Below are positions 7,644 to 15,294 of a DNA stretch of 32,883 nt, piece by piece (within the stretch, counting starts at the first letter, position 1; each line of letters starts with the position of its first letter). The DNA lies in contig NZ_JACXSI010000036.1 of assembly GCF_014712675.1 (NCBI RefSeq), positions 1 to 32,883 on the forward strand, read 5' to 3'. The notes beneath the pieces were generated by a model. That model did not search any database, was not told where the DNA came from, and saw nothing but the letters and a program-made list of their open reading frames with translations. The DNA comes from Peribacillus faecalis. Its GTDB lineage: Bacteria > Bacillota > Bacilli > Bacillales > DSM-1321. The translations under genes and the position numbers were made by a program.

Positions 7644-8511
7644 GTTATGGGTAATTTTTACAATTGTGATAATGATAGTTTCTATTTGTCCCACAGTATT
7701 TGCAACAGAGTCAGCGGATTTACAGCGACACGGCTCGATTTCCGTTACTTTGATTAAACAAGATGATAATACACCAATTGCTGGAGCTGAACTGGCACTG
7801 TACCGTATTGCGGACGTGTTCCACGGAAATGACGGTGCAATTCAGTATCGTTATACCACAGCGTTTGAAAATTGCGATTTTGCTTTGACGGATTCTGATC
7901 TTGCAAAGAAACTGGAAGGCTTTGTGGAGAACAAAAGCATTGACTCCACCAAGATGACTACAGACAGTCAGGGCAAAGTAGTGTTCCCTGAACTGGATAT
8001 GGGACTTTATCTCGTTATACAAAGCAATACTGTGTCAGGCTATTCTCCTTGCAAGCCTTTTATTGTGAGCTTGCCCCTGGAAACAAATGGTGTTTATCAA
8101 TATGATGTAGATGCTTCTCCGAAAACAGAAATGGTGAAACTGACTACCATCACCATCCAAAAGGTATGGAACAAGGATGAGACTACAAGTCTGCCCGACA
8201 GTATAACCGTACAGCTCTTGCTAGGCAATGATGTGATAAAAACCGCAAAACTGACTGCAAAAAATGGTTGGAAAGTTACCTATGAGAATATGGCACATAG
8301 CGATGAATACACGGTAAGGGAGGAGAATGTCCCCGAGGGATATACCGCCACCTATCAAAAAAACGGTTATAACTTTACTGTAACAAATACAGCACCACTT
8401 ATTCAAACTGGTCAGTTAAACTGGCCTATACCGGTTTTGACGGCGATGGGATTGTTGCTGATTGCTGTAGGAGTTGTGGTGTTGCAAAGAGGAAAACGAA
8501 AAAATGCGTAA
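7633..8511 (+). CDS. Basal-type pilin with LIQTG sorting signal
   Basis: This 292-residue surface protein starts at a TTG at 7633 with AAGGAAGGAGG just before it; the start lies inside the sortase gene. A signal peptide (about 1-24, cut near VFA) is followed by a pilin/Cna-B type domain (about 33-160, with GLYLVIQ) and a second Cna-B domain (about 170-252, with the YTVREENVPEGY E-box). The end reads LIQTGQLNWPIPVL (256-269), a membrane helix and RGKRK. The first proline of the LPxTG motif is replaced by Ile. Its small size and the different motif suggest the basal subunit, attached to the wall by the second sortase encoded next. It overlaps that gene by 8 bases. Confidence 0.85.
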   Translation: MKHKLWVIFTIVIMIVSICPTVFATESADLQRHGSISVTLIKQDDNTPIAGAELALYRIADVFHGNDGAIQYRYTTAFENCDFALTDSDLAKKLEGFVENKSIDSTKMTTDSQGKVVFPELDMGLYLVIQSNTVSGYSPCKPFIVSLPLETNGVYQYDVDASPKTEMVKLTTITIQKVWNKDETTSLPDSITVQLLLGNDVIKTAKLTAKNGWKVTYENMAHSDEYTVREENVPEGYTATYQKNGYNFTVTNTAPLIQTGQLNWPIPVLTAMGLLLIAVGVVVLQRGKRKNA

Positions 8512-9073
8512 AATAATAGGAGCTCTTAGCTTAATTTTGGGTGTACTGTGTCTTGTATTTTCTGTGAGGTTAACGCTTTATAATCAGGAAGAGGATAATG
8601 CGGCCACTATTGCTGTGGAGACTCTCTTGCCATCAGTACAGGAAAGTATAGATAATAGCAAATCCTTAGAAACTCCAGAAATAACCGCCCTGGAGGTAGA
8701 TGGAAATGCGTATATTGGAATACTCACAATTCCAAAATTAAATCTCGAATTACCAGTATTTTCAGAGTGGAGCGATACTAAGCTAAAAAAAGCACCCTGC
8801 CACTATTATGGCTCTTGTTCTACAGATAACCTTGTAATTGCCGGACATAATTATAAAGCTCATTTCGCTAAGTTATCAAAACTTCAAGAAGGAGATGCCG
8901 TATTCTTTACTGATGTACAGGGTAAGGTCCATTCCTATGAGGTGGTTTTACTAGAAACGCTGCCACCCACGGCAACAAAAGAAATGATAGAAAGCGGATT
9001 TGCTTTAAGCCTTTACACCTGCACCTACAGCGGTGAAAACCGTGTAACTGTGCGGTGTAAAGAAACAGTATAG
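8504..9073 (+). CDS. Second sortase, probable anchor sortase for the basal pilin
   Basis: This 189-residue sortase starts at ATG 8504, eight bases inside the previous gene; an upstream TTG is less likely. A single membrane segment (about 5-24) is followed by the sortase fold: His115 in IAGHNYKAHF, Cys173 in LYTCTYSG and Arg180 in ENRVTVRC. Unlike the class C enzyme it has no C-terminal membrane helix and no lid. It lies last in the operon, directly after the pilin with the LIQTGQLNW signal, so it probably attaches that pilin to the cell wall; the sub-class cannot be set from sequence alone. Confidence 0.88.
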   Translation: MRKIIGALSLILGVLCLVFSVRLTLYNQEEDNAATIAVETLLPSVQESIDNSKSLETPEITALEVDGNAYIGILTIPKLNLELPVFSEWSDTKLKKAPCHYYGSCSTDNLVIAGHNYKAHFAKLSKLQEGDAVFFTDVQGKVHSYEVVLLETLPPTATKEMIESGFALSLYTCTYSGENRVTVRCKETV

Positions 9074-9442
9074 AGAAAGAATATGTAAAACTAATGCAAA
9101 TATGTGTATTTGGCCCTGACAAAACTCACAATACCGTTGTATGATAGCAAAAGCTCAGATAGACAATAGTGTTATGATAATATATGTAATCTAAATTAAA
9201 TGAAGCTAAATCTCCTTAACAAGTTTGTTTAGAAAACCCCTATATATCTTAAAAGTTCAAAACCAGCGGAATATAGTTTTCTGCTGGTTTTATTAATTAA
9301 AGAATATCAATACAGTTTTAGAGCATTTTTTGGTCACTTGTACGGTCACTATTTCAATCAAAACTATTGTTATTCCAACACTTTTTACTACAATTGAGTG
9401 GTCATACTTTGTTCACAAAACCACTTCAATTAACCCCTAATA
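9074..9442. other. Non-coding right border of the pilus operon
   Basis: No gene is seen. An intrinsic terminator lies at about 9259-9292 (see separate entry). Between 9325 and 9425 the words GGTCACT and GGTCAT/GTTCAC recur, echoing GGTCACT near 860 at the left border. The DUF3900-like gene's stop codon begins at 9443. Confidence 0.5.
9259..9292 (+). terminator. Terminator of the pilus operon
   Basis: AAAACCAGC pairs with GCTGGTTTT across a loop of about 14 bases, followed by TATT. It lies 190 bases after the second sortase and is the first hairpin of this type downstream. Confidence 0.7.
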
Positions 9443-10507
9443 TCACTCCATCCGACTCTTCTTCACAATCTTCTCCACCACCTTATGCAAATCCTCAGGC
9501 TTATGAAACTCAATCGGAGAGAAGCCTTTCTCAAAAAGGATGGAGTCTGCTTCGATTAATGCCACATAGCGCCCGTTGATTTTCGCCAGGTGAATGTTTT
9601 CGCCGAAGTCACTCAGGTAGCCTTTGATATCCGTGTCGCCAAGTTTCATTTTCAGTTCCGCTTCAGGCGTATGCTCGACGATATGAGCGGCTGCTTCGAT
9701 CACTTGGTGGGAATCAAGATGCTCACGAATTTCGCGTTTGTCGCTCGCACTCCAAATCTCTATTTCCTGCTCGAATTGCTTGAACTCTTCACTTTCATCC
9801 TCAAGGTTTTCCATGATGCTTTCCGTTACCATTTCCATGACCTGTGCCTTCATGATCTCAGGCATCGGCTCGTTGTAGTCGACGTATTTCAGAAAGTCCT
9901 CAAAATAGCGGGCATGCGATGATTGGTGGATTTTCAGCTCGCCGTCCTCGACCATTCCTTCTTCGGGCATATGAGGATACATGATGCTTTTCATATTTTT
10001 CGTTGTGATCGCCATTTCGACATTGCGGATCAATGTTTTTTCATCGGAAATCGACGCCACTTTCGGTTCGAAGTCGCACTTTAATATGAAAAGAAATGGC
10101 TCATCGAAATATTTGTTCAGCTTGGCAGTGGCAACGATGAAGACACCGCCGCGCACTGAGCTTGTATCGGCATACATTTGCACAATTCTTTCGGCATGCT
10201 CGTCAAATACTTCTTTTGAGTCGGAGAAGCATGTTTTATTGAAAAGCACGAAGTTTGGGTTTGAAGAAAGGTCATGACCTTCCTCAACGATGAAATAGCC
10301 GAGTTTTGTCGGCACATTTTCTGCCTTCGGATGTTTTTCTACTTTACGTTTTGCGATTTTTTTCAGTTCTCCTGCTAAGAAATCTTGGAGAGGGCTCGCT
10401 TCAAATTCTTCACGGTCTAATGTTTGATAATGTTTAATTTTCTTGCTTCCTTCTTCACCTTCCACTTGGAGAACGTAAAAAGAAAGATATAAAATGCCAA
10501 AGTCCAA
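9443..10507 (-). CDS. Protein of unknown function (DUF3900-like), intact copy
   Basis: This 354-residue soluble protein begins with a TTG at 10505-10507, supported by AGGTGAG a few bases upstream. It has no signal peptide or membrane helix. It matches the Bacillales-type family I recall as DUF3900; the family name is from memory and the function is unknown. Residues about 1-130 form one part (IVEEGHDL and following); a Glu-rich hinge (about 235-250) precedes the C-terminal part. Its 3' half is duplicated as a broken copy at 278-824, on the other side of the pilus operon, which makes this gene the likely insertion locus of the island. Confidence 0.75.
   Translation of the reverse strand: MDFGILYLSFYVLQVEGEEGSKKIKHYQTLDREEFEASPLQDFLAGELKKIAKRKVEKHPKAENVPTKLGYFIVEEGHDLSSNPNFVLFNKTCFSDSKEVFDEHAERIVQMYADTSSVRGGVFIVATAKLNKYFDEPFLFILKCDFEPKVASISDEKTLIRNVEMAITTKNMKSIMYPHMPEEGMVEDGELKIHQSSHARYFEDFLKYVDYNEPMPEIMKAQVMEMVTESIMENLEDESEEFKQFEQEIEIWSASDKREIREHLDSHQVIEAAAHIVEHTPEAELKMKLGDTDIKGYLSDFGENIHLAKINGRYVALIEADSILFEKGFSPIEFHKPEDLHKVVEKIVKKSRME
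9466..9989. repeat. Right direct repeat flanking the pilus island
   Basis: This is the partner of 301-824, in the same orientation and lying inside the intact DUF3900-like gene. The offset is 9165 bases at both ends, with two compensating indels between. The match ends at GCTT (821-824 versus 9986-9989). Confidence 0.9.
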
Positions 10508-10685
10508 ATCTGCTCACCTAAATTCTATAATGTCTATGTAAAAGTATAGTAATAAAGAAGCGACTCCGTCAACGTTCATAGATAGCATTTATCGAGGTGT
10601 TTCGTTATGGAAAATAGCAGTAATACTGGTATAATTGTTCTACAGTATGCATACAACCTGTAAAGAAGGGAGGTATGAGTTTAGC

Positions 10686-11228
10686 ATGTCCAAATTAGCA
10701 GTCGAATTAAAAAGTTGGCTGAAGGCGATCGTTCTTGCAGTGGTAATTGCCATTATTGTGCGTTCTTTTATATTTTCTTCTTATACAGTCGAAGGACAAT
10801 CGATGGAACCAACTTTGTTCAGCAATGAAAAAATGATTGTAAACAAGATGGACTTTATTTATTCATTTAAGCACGGAGATATAATCATTATCGAAGGGCT
10901 AGAAGATGAGATTTTCTATGTGAAAAGATTAATAGGCTTGCCTGGGGATACAATCGAAATGAATTCAGATATTTTGTACGTGAACGGCAAAGAAGTGAAA
11001 GAAGCTTATTTAGAAGAAAACAAGCAGCATGCACATGAACAAGGAAGCTTATTTACCGGCAACTTTGGTCCGATTACTGTTCCTGAAGGCGAGTATTTTG
11101 TATTGGGAGATAACCGTCTGAACAGTACTGATAGCCGTAACGGTCTTGGATTAATTAGCGAGGAGCGAATTGTCGGCACGAGCGAGTTCATCTTTTATCC
11201 GTTGAGTGAAATTAGAGTATTAGAGTAA
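10686..11228 (+). CDS. lepB: Signal peptidase I (housekeeping type)
   Basis: This 180-residue S26 protease starts at ATG 10686, with AAGAAGGGAGG at 10663-10673 and a slightly long 13-base gap. A membrane segment at about 12-29 is followed by the nucleophile Ser39 (GQSMEPT), the catalytic Lys80 (YVKRLIGLPGD) and the box GDNRLNSTDSR (141-151). It matches SipS-type Bacillales enzymes in length and keeps all motifs, unlike the pilus-operon copy. A terminator follows at 11238-11264, so it is probably transcribed alone. It lies back to back with the DUF3900-like gene. Confidence 0.93.
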   Translation: MSKLAVELKSWLKAIVLAVVIAIIVRSFIFSSYTVEGQSMEPTLFSNEKMIVNKMDFIYSFKHGDIIIIEGLEDEIFYVKRLIGLPGDTIEMNSDILYVNGKEVKEAYLEENKQHAHEQGSLFTGNFGPITVPEGEYFVLGDNRLNSTDSRNGLGLISEERIVGTSEFIFYPLSEIRVLE

Positions 11229-11237
11229 AAGTGCAGG

Positions 11238-11264
11238 AAAGAACATCTGATGGTGTTCTTTTTT
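11238..11264 (+). terminator. Terminator after signal peptidase I
   Basis: GAACATC pairs with GGTGTTC around TGAT, with A-rich sequence before and six T after. The first stop codon upstream is that of the signal peptidase gene. Confidence 0.8.
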
Positions 11265-11312
11265 GCATTTTTACGGGTATATTATGAATAAAAATATGGG
11301 GTGGATGATGAC

Positions 11313-11948
11313 ATGAGACTTCCGGATTCGCTGGCCGACCTCGGCAAAAGAAGAATAGAAGGCCATCCGGTAGAAGGGTTTGTGTACGGGACAGGCCCTG
11401 ATGCGCCGAGCCTTATGCTTGTCGGCGAAGCGCCGGGTGAAACAGAAATACATAATGGCATTCCTTTCAGCGGTCGAGCAGGTCAGAAGCTGATGGAATT
11501 TTTGGCCGGGTTAGGTTTATCCCGCGAGGATGTATATATTACAAGTGCTGTCCGAAGCAGGCCATATGTTTGGCGTGAAAAACGGGATGGTACAAAGAAA
11601 AAATACAACCGTCCGCCGACAGCAGCCGAAATTAAGGCACATGCGCCGTTGCTCGATTACGAACTGCAGAATGTGCAGGCAAGTATTATCGTTACGCTAG
11701 GAAATGTCGGCTTGCAAAGGCTACTGGGGAAAGAGATGAAAGTTACCGAAGTGCATGGTCAATTGCTACAAAGCAGTGTACGGCATTTGGATGAGCACAA
11801 TCATTATTATTGGTCCGAGAACCAGTATGCAATTTTCCCGACTTTTCACCCGGCATCGATTTTTTATAATCCGAAGTTACGCGAAGAAATTGCCGAAGAT
11901 CAGAAACGACTGAAAGAATTATTAGAAGAAAAAGAAAAGTTTGTCTAA
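11313..11948 (+). CDS. Uracil-DNA glycosylase superfamily protein (family 4-like, lacking the Fe-S cysteines)
   Basis: This 211-residue protein has the family 4 first motif GEAPGETEIHNGIPFSGRAG (38-57) and the second motif FHPAS near its C-terminus, which in UDGs bind and cleave the uracil glycosidic bond. It contains no cysteine at all, so it cannot hold the 4Fe-4S cluster of classical family 4 enzymes; many Bacillales members are also cluster-free. ATG 11313 is preferred over GTG 11301 because GGGGTGG lies at a good distance before it. It would act in base excision repair of deaminated cytosine; the exact substrate is not shown by the sequence. Confidence 0.85.
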   Translation: MRLPDSLADLGKRRIEGHPVEGFVYGTGPDAPSLMLVGEAPGETEIHNGIPFSGRAGQKLMEFLAGLGLSREDVYITSAVRSRPYVWREKRDGTKKKYNRPPTAAEIKAHAPLLDYELQNVQASIIVTLGNVGLQRLLGKEMKVTEVHGQLLQSSVRHLDEHNHYYWSENQYAIFPTFHPASIFYNPKLREEIAEDQKRLKELLEEKEKFV

Positions 11949-12024
11949 ATTTACAAAAAGTAATCAAAAACTGCAGAATTTTTTGTTATTCTATATGTAG
12001 ATCAATAGAAAAGGAGCAGGGGAA

Positions 12025-12507
12025 ATGGGAGATTTCAAAACAGCAGATTTATGTGATGAATACAGTGAGGAATTATCAATTTGTGAATTGGAGTTGAAAT
12101 CATACGGCAAGCATGCCCGGTTCTCAGGTCCAATCGCGACAGTTCGCGTTTTTGAGGATAACGTGCTTGTGAAGGAAGCTCTGCAAACAGTCGAGGAAGG
12201 CACTGTGCTTGTTGTCGACGGAGCCGGCTCCAAAAAATGCGCGCTTATGGGGGACATGCTTGGCGAGATCGCCCAGGAAAGAAAGCTTGCCGGCGTCATC
12301 ATTAACGGTCTGGTTCGTGACAGTGCTGAATTGAACACGCAAGAAATCGGCATCCGCGCGCTTGGTACCATTCCATTAAAAAGCGTAAAACGAGGAGAAG
12401 GCGACCGCGACGTCGTACTAACATTCGGCGGCATCAAATGGACGCCGGGACATTACGCTTATGCTGATGAGGATGGGATTGTTGTGTGTACCAGGAAGTT
12501 GGTTTAA
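12025..12507 (+). CDS. rraA: RraA family protein (HMG aldolase / oxaloacetate decarboxylase-like)
   Basis: This 160-residue protein starts at ATG 12025 after AAAAGGAGCAGGGG. It matches RraA-type proteins over its full length: a GDMLGEIA loop (about 78-85), VIINGLVRDS (about 92-101) with the conserved Arg-Asp pair that binds metal and substrate in the aldolase branch, and GIRALGTIPLKS. E. coli RraA inhibits RNase E, which many Bacillales lack, so here an aldolase or oxaloacetate decarboxylase activity is more likely. It stands alone on the + strand. Confidence 0.9.
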   Translation: MGDFKTADLCDEYSEELSICELELKSYGKHARFSGPIATVRVFEDNVLVKEALQTVEEGTVLVVDGAGSKKCALMGDMLGEIAQERKLAGVIINGLVRDSAELNTQEIGIRALGTIPLKSVKRGEGDRDVVLTFGGIKWTPGHYAYADEDGIVVCTRKLV

Positions 12508-12615
12508 ATAGTCGTTTTGTCCCAAATCTGTCAATTGACTGTTGAGATGATTAGACGAATAAAAAAGCCCTTAAGCAATCGCTATGATGGAGAAGATGTT
12601 GTTAAAAAATAGATT

Positions 12616-12771
12616 ATGTTTAATATGACGAGGATTACTATTATAGCTATTACTACCTTTTTCAAAGCTATTCCTCCCTTATTCGGTCTTACATTAAATC
12701 TATTAGTACAGTACAAGGATTATTCTACTTTACGAAAACAGCCGGAAGAAAAAACGAAACCCGTAGTCTAA
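12616..12771 (+). CDS. Possible small membrane protein (51 aa)
   Basis: An open frame from ATG 12616 to TAA 12771 encodes one hydrophobic segment (about residues 6-32, with a Pro-Pro at 20-21) and a charged tail ending EEKTKPVV. There is no clear ribosome binding site and the last codons run into the terminator hairpin at 12756-12806. It may be a real small protein or just AT-rich non-coding sequence. No family is recognised. Confidence 0.25.
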   Translation: MFNMTRITIIAITTFFKAIPPLFGLTLNLLVQYKDYSTLRKQPEEKTKPVV

Positions 12772-12806
12772 CAGGAACATTCTCCTGTTTCGCTACGGGT
12801 TTTGTT
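12756..12806. terminator. Bidirectional terminator with branched stem
   Basis: AAACCCGTAG pairs with CTACGGGTTT around an inner ACAGGA/TCCTGT hairpin, with T-rich sequence on both sides. It directly follows the stop codon of the minus-strand flavoprotein gene (12806-13306) and would also stop + strand transcripts from rraA. Confidence 0.85.
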
Positions 12807-13306
12807 TATAGTTTTTTCAAAAAGTTAACTGCATCTTGAACGACATCTTCTGTTGTTATTGGGCCAAAGATAGCAAAAAATCCTTGGTAATTTGATTTAG
12901 TATGTTCAAATGTCATTTTAAAAGGTGTCAGCACTTCGTTCATTGTTGTGCCTTTATTTTGATAGTGTGATTTATCTGCGCCGGTTGTGACAATTAGTGC
13001 GACCCGTTTATTTTCGATGGCATGACCTTCAGGGCCAAATGCCCAATTGAATTCCAACACTTCATCAAGCCATTTTTTCAGAAGGTGCGGACAGTTATAC
13101 CAATATATCGGGAATTCTAGTACCAGATTATCATGATTTTCAATCAATCGTTGCTCGGCAGCGACATTAATTTCCTCATCCGGGTACTCCTCTTCAAGGT
13201 GATGTATGGTGTATTTGTCCGGATATTTCTTTAGCTCAGCTACAACTTGTTTATTCAAAGAAGAGGTCTCAAAAATTGGATGCGATAAAATTACTAAAGT
13301 TTTCAT
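12806..13306 (-). CDS. NAD(P)H-dependent flavin oxidoreductase (YwrO/KefF-like flavodoxin-fold quinone reductase)
   Basis: This 166-residue protein reads from ATG at 13306-13304, chosen over a TTG nine bases upstream because AGGAAGG is then well spaced. It opens with the flavodoxin-like strand MKTLVILSHP, followed by the SSLNKQ flavin phosphate loop and the EFPIYWYNCPHLLKKWLDEVL segment typical of two-electron quinone/nitro reductases. The C-terminal part keeps GADKSHYQNKG. It probably uses FMN or FAD to reduce quinones or electrophiles. It lies next to the remnant of an aldo/keto reductase gene in the same direction. Confidence 0.85.
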   Translation of the reverse strand: MKTLVILSHPIFETSSLNKQVVAELKKYPDKYTIHHLEEEYPDEEINVAAEQRLIENHDNLVLEFPIYWYNCPHLLKKWLDEVLEFNWAFGPEGHAIENKRVALIVTTGADKSHYQNKGTTMNEVLTPFKMTFEHTKSNYQGFFAIFGPITTEDVVQDAVNFLKKL

Positions 13307-13338
13307 GTAAATCAATCCTTCCTATGTATGTTTGACCG

Positions 13339-13662
13339 TCAAAGTACGGTAGCTTTCTCCAGTTCCGGCGTATAGCGTTCACCGACGATTTTGATTTTGT
13401 CTGATGCTTCGTTCATCAGTCGAACTTCTTAAGCAGACAAAATAATTTCAGCAGTTCCAAGTTTTTCTTATAGACGGTGCAGTTTTCTTGTACCCGGAAT
13501 TGGCACAATTCAATCTTTTGAGGCTAAAATCAATACCAAGGCTATTTGAGCAGGGCTAGCATCTTTACTTTTGGCGACATCCTCAATCAGTGTGATCATT
13601 TGCTGATTTTGTTCGATTACATCCGGTGTGAAACGAGGGAGATAGTGGCGGATGTTGTTCTC
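13339..13662 (-). pseudogene. Aldo/keto reductase remnant (C-terminal third, three in-frame stops)
   Basis: Reading down from 13662, one uninterrupted frame gives NIRHYLPRFTPDVIEQN, then AQIALVLILASKD, stop, IVPIPGTRKLHRL, stop, EKLGTAEIILSA, stop, EVRLMNEASD and so on to a TGA at 13339-13341. This is the C-terminal part of an aldo/keto reductase; IVPIPGT is the NADPH-binding SIPGT motif. The stops stand where Trp and Glu codons would be expected, with no frameshifts. The front two-thirds of the gene is missing: the fragment starts directly beside the operator at 13664-13683. Confidence 0.85.
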
Positions 13663-13663
13663 A

Positions 13664-13683
13664 ACCTCAAGTTAACTTGAGGT
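13664..13683 (-). promoter_or_regulatory. MerR-type operator/promoter (20-base perfect palindrome)
   Basis: ACCTCAAGTTAACTTGAGGT is a perfect palindrome. On the minus strand it begins inside TTGACC, a good -35 box, which is the layout of MerR-family promoters in which the regulator binds between -35 and -10. No MerR gene is visible in the window, and the gene it once drove is now only the aldo/keto reductase tail. Confidence 0.6.
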
Positions 13684-13850
13684 CAAGATGCTGTCTTATT
13701 GTTTGGAAAATCGATTATCATATTTCAACGTTTTTTCGAATTCTGTTAGTTTAATAAAAGTACAGACTAATGAAAACGGTTTCGCCAAAGTTTTAATAGA
13801 GAAAAACAAGGCTATAGAATGAAGGAAGCTATAACAAGGAGGGAAATAAA

Positions 13851-14117
13851 ATGGAAGACGTTAAATATTGTCAAAGCTGCAGCATGCCGCTTGGCGCAAC
13901 AGATGAATTGTATGGAACAAATGCTGATGGCAGCAAAAATGAGGAATATTGCTGTTATTGCTATAAAGATGGCAAATTTACAGCAGATTGCAGCATGGAG
14001 GAAATGATTGAATTTTGCATTCAGCCAATGATGGCTTCGGTGGAAGGTCTTACAGAGGCAGGAGCGCGAGATATGATGCAGGGAATCTTTCCGCAGTTGA
14101 AACGTTGGAGAAAATAA
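13851..14117 (+). CDS. Small zinc-ribbon protein
   Basis: This 88-residue protein starts at ATG 13851 with AAGGAGGG well placed upstream. Its first half is a zinc ribbon with YCQSCSMPLG and YCCYCYKDG plus further cysteines (ADCS, EFC), matching a family of small putative zinc-ribbon proteins common in Firmicutes. The C-terminal half is helical (EGLTEAGARDMM). It probably binds zinc and a protein partner or nucleic acid. Its function is not known. The next gene begins 104 bases downstream, possibly in the same transcript. Confidence 0.8.
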   Translation: MEDVKYCQSCSMPLGATDELYGTNADGSKNEEYCCYCYKDGKFTADCSMEEMIEFCIQPMMASVEGLTEAGARDMMQGIFPQLKRWRK

Positions 14118-14221
14118 ATTAGAAGCCCATTGTGCCTGTTTATTTTAGACAGAACGGTTACACTATCGGCGAAAGAGAAATATGAATATATTAGCAGAAT
14201 ATTTAGAGGGTTGGTGCAAGG

Positions 14222-14932
14222 ATGGAGAGAGCGTTTGTTATAAGCGATATTCACGGCTGTTACGAGCAGTTTGCCGAGCTGCTGGAAAACTGGGATAAAA
14301 GTATGAAGTTGTTTATTTTAGGGGATTTAATTGATCGTGGGGAGGCATCTAAACGAGTTGTACAGAAAGTGATGGAACTGAAAGCCGACTATCATGATCA
14401 GGTGACCGTTCTGAAAGGTAATCACGAGGATATGTTTCTTAACTTTCTGCATAATCCGGAGAAAATGGGTGCGCTTTATTTTTTCAATGGTGGCGGTGCG
14501 ACAGTTAAGGATATGATTAATGAGCCGTTCATCTTGCATAGATCATCGACGGAATTAGCACGTTTAATCAAGGAACGGGCAGGGGGAGAGGTCGACTTCA
14601 TCCGTCAATTGCCATTATATGAAGAGTTCGGTAATGTGTTATTTGTCCATGCCGGTATTGATCCGAAAATGGAGGATTGGAGAAATTCTTCGGAAGAATG
14701 TTTTTTATGGACGCGGGATATGATTAAGCATCCTAATCAAACGGGGAAAACAATCATATACGGACATACGCCAACCCAAATGATTCATAGCGACAAAAGC
14801 AGCGGAATTTGGGTGAGCGATGATCAATCGTATATTAACATTGATGGTGGCTGTGCATACGGCGGACAATTGAACGCGATTGTCGTTAATGAAAATGGCG
14901 AAATCGAACAGACTTACCAAACTGTTAGATGA
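14222..14932 (+). CDS. PPP-family serine/threonine phosphatase or diadenosine tetraphosphatase-like metallophosphatase
   Basis: This 236-residue protein carries all the metal-binding motifs of the PPP superfamily: SDIHG (8-12), GDLIDRG (34-40), GNHED (66-70), LFVHAG and YGHTP. These bind two metal ions for phosphoester hydrolysis. It is cytoplasmic with no membrane helix. ATG 14222 has AGAGGG upstream. Bacterial relatives act on phosphoproteins or on Ap4A-type nucleotides, and the sequence does not settle which. A terminator at 14936-14960 closes the unit. Confidence 0.9.
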   Translation: MERAFVISDIHGCYEQFAELLENWDKSMKLFILGDLIDRGEASKRVVQKVMELKADYHDQVTVLKGNHEDMFLNFLHNPEKMGALYFFNGGGATVKDMINEPFILHRSSTELARLIKERAGGEVDFIRQLPLYEEFGNVLFVHAGIDPKMEDWRNSSEECFLWTRDMIKHPNQTGKTIIYGHTPTQMIHSDKSSGIWVSDDQSYINIDGGCAYGGQLNAIVVNENGEIEQTYQTVR

Positions 14933-14935
14933 GAA

Positions 14936-14960
14936 AAGTCCGGGAGAACGGGCTTTTTTT
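14936..14960 (+). terminator. Terminator after the phosphatase gene
   Basis: AAGTCCG pairs with CGGGCTT around GGAGAA, followed by seven T; the hairpin starts five bases after the stop codon. Confidence 0.85.
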
Positions 14961-15004
14961 ATTACTGGGCTAGATACATCTGCTGAATAATGGAGGTTTT
15001 GATC

Positions 15005-15130
15005 ATGGAAAAAAAAACAGACAGCACTAAGAAATTGGATGATGCTAAGAAGAAAGAGCTTGTAAAGAAAACTCTTGCCGATAGGATGAAGAAAAATGCA
15101 GAAGCATTGCGCAAACTCAGCAAGCATTGA
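15005..15130 (+). CDS. Small lysine-rich protein (41 aa)
   Basis: A 41-residue open frame begins at ATG 15005, with ATGGAGGT well spaced before it, and ends at TGA 15130 just before a strong terminator. Nearly a third of its residues are lysine (KKTDSTKKLDDAKKKEL and on), and it should be a soluble helix. Good start signal plus terminator argue for a real gene. I do not recognise a family; similar short basic proteins occur in Bacillales. Confidence 0.7.
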   Translation: MEKKTDSTKKLDDAKKKELVKKTLADRMKKNAEALRKLSKH

Positions 15131-15140
15131 TAGATATAAG

Positions 15141-15187
15141 AAAGGCTAACCCTATACTTCTTTTGAAAAGAAGCGGGTTAGCCTTTT
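15141..15187 (+). terminator. Strong intrinsic terminator
   Basis: AAAGGCTAACCC pairs with GGGTTAGCCTTT, and an inner CTTCTTTT/AAAAGAAG stem extends it, followed by TTTTG. It ends the small lysine-rich gene. Confidence 0.9.
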
Positions 15188-15294
15188 GTGATTTTTGGGT
15201 TAATGAACATCTTTATATGCCTATTTTTCTTATTTATCCCGGCAAAAATTATGGTAAACTAGTGTCAACGAATAGTAAAAAGTAGGTGTTGAAC

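Noticed and set aside
1265-9073. Classic integrative element carrying the pilus operon
   Set aside because: No integrase, relaxase or conjugation gene is seen, so only an island flanked by repeats can be claimed.
14179-14300. Small frame starting ATG 14179 ahead of the phosphatase
   Set aside because: It overlaps the phosphatase gene out of frame and has no ribosome binding site.
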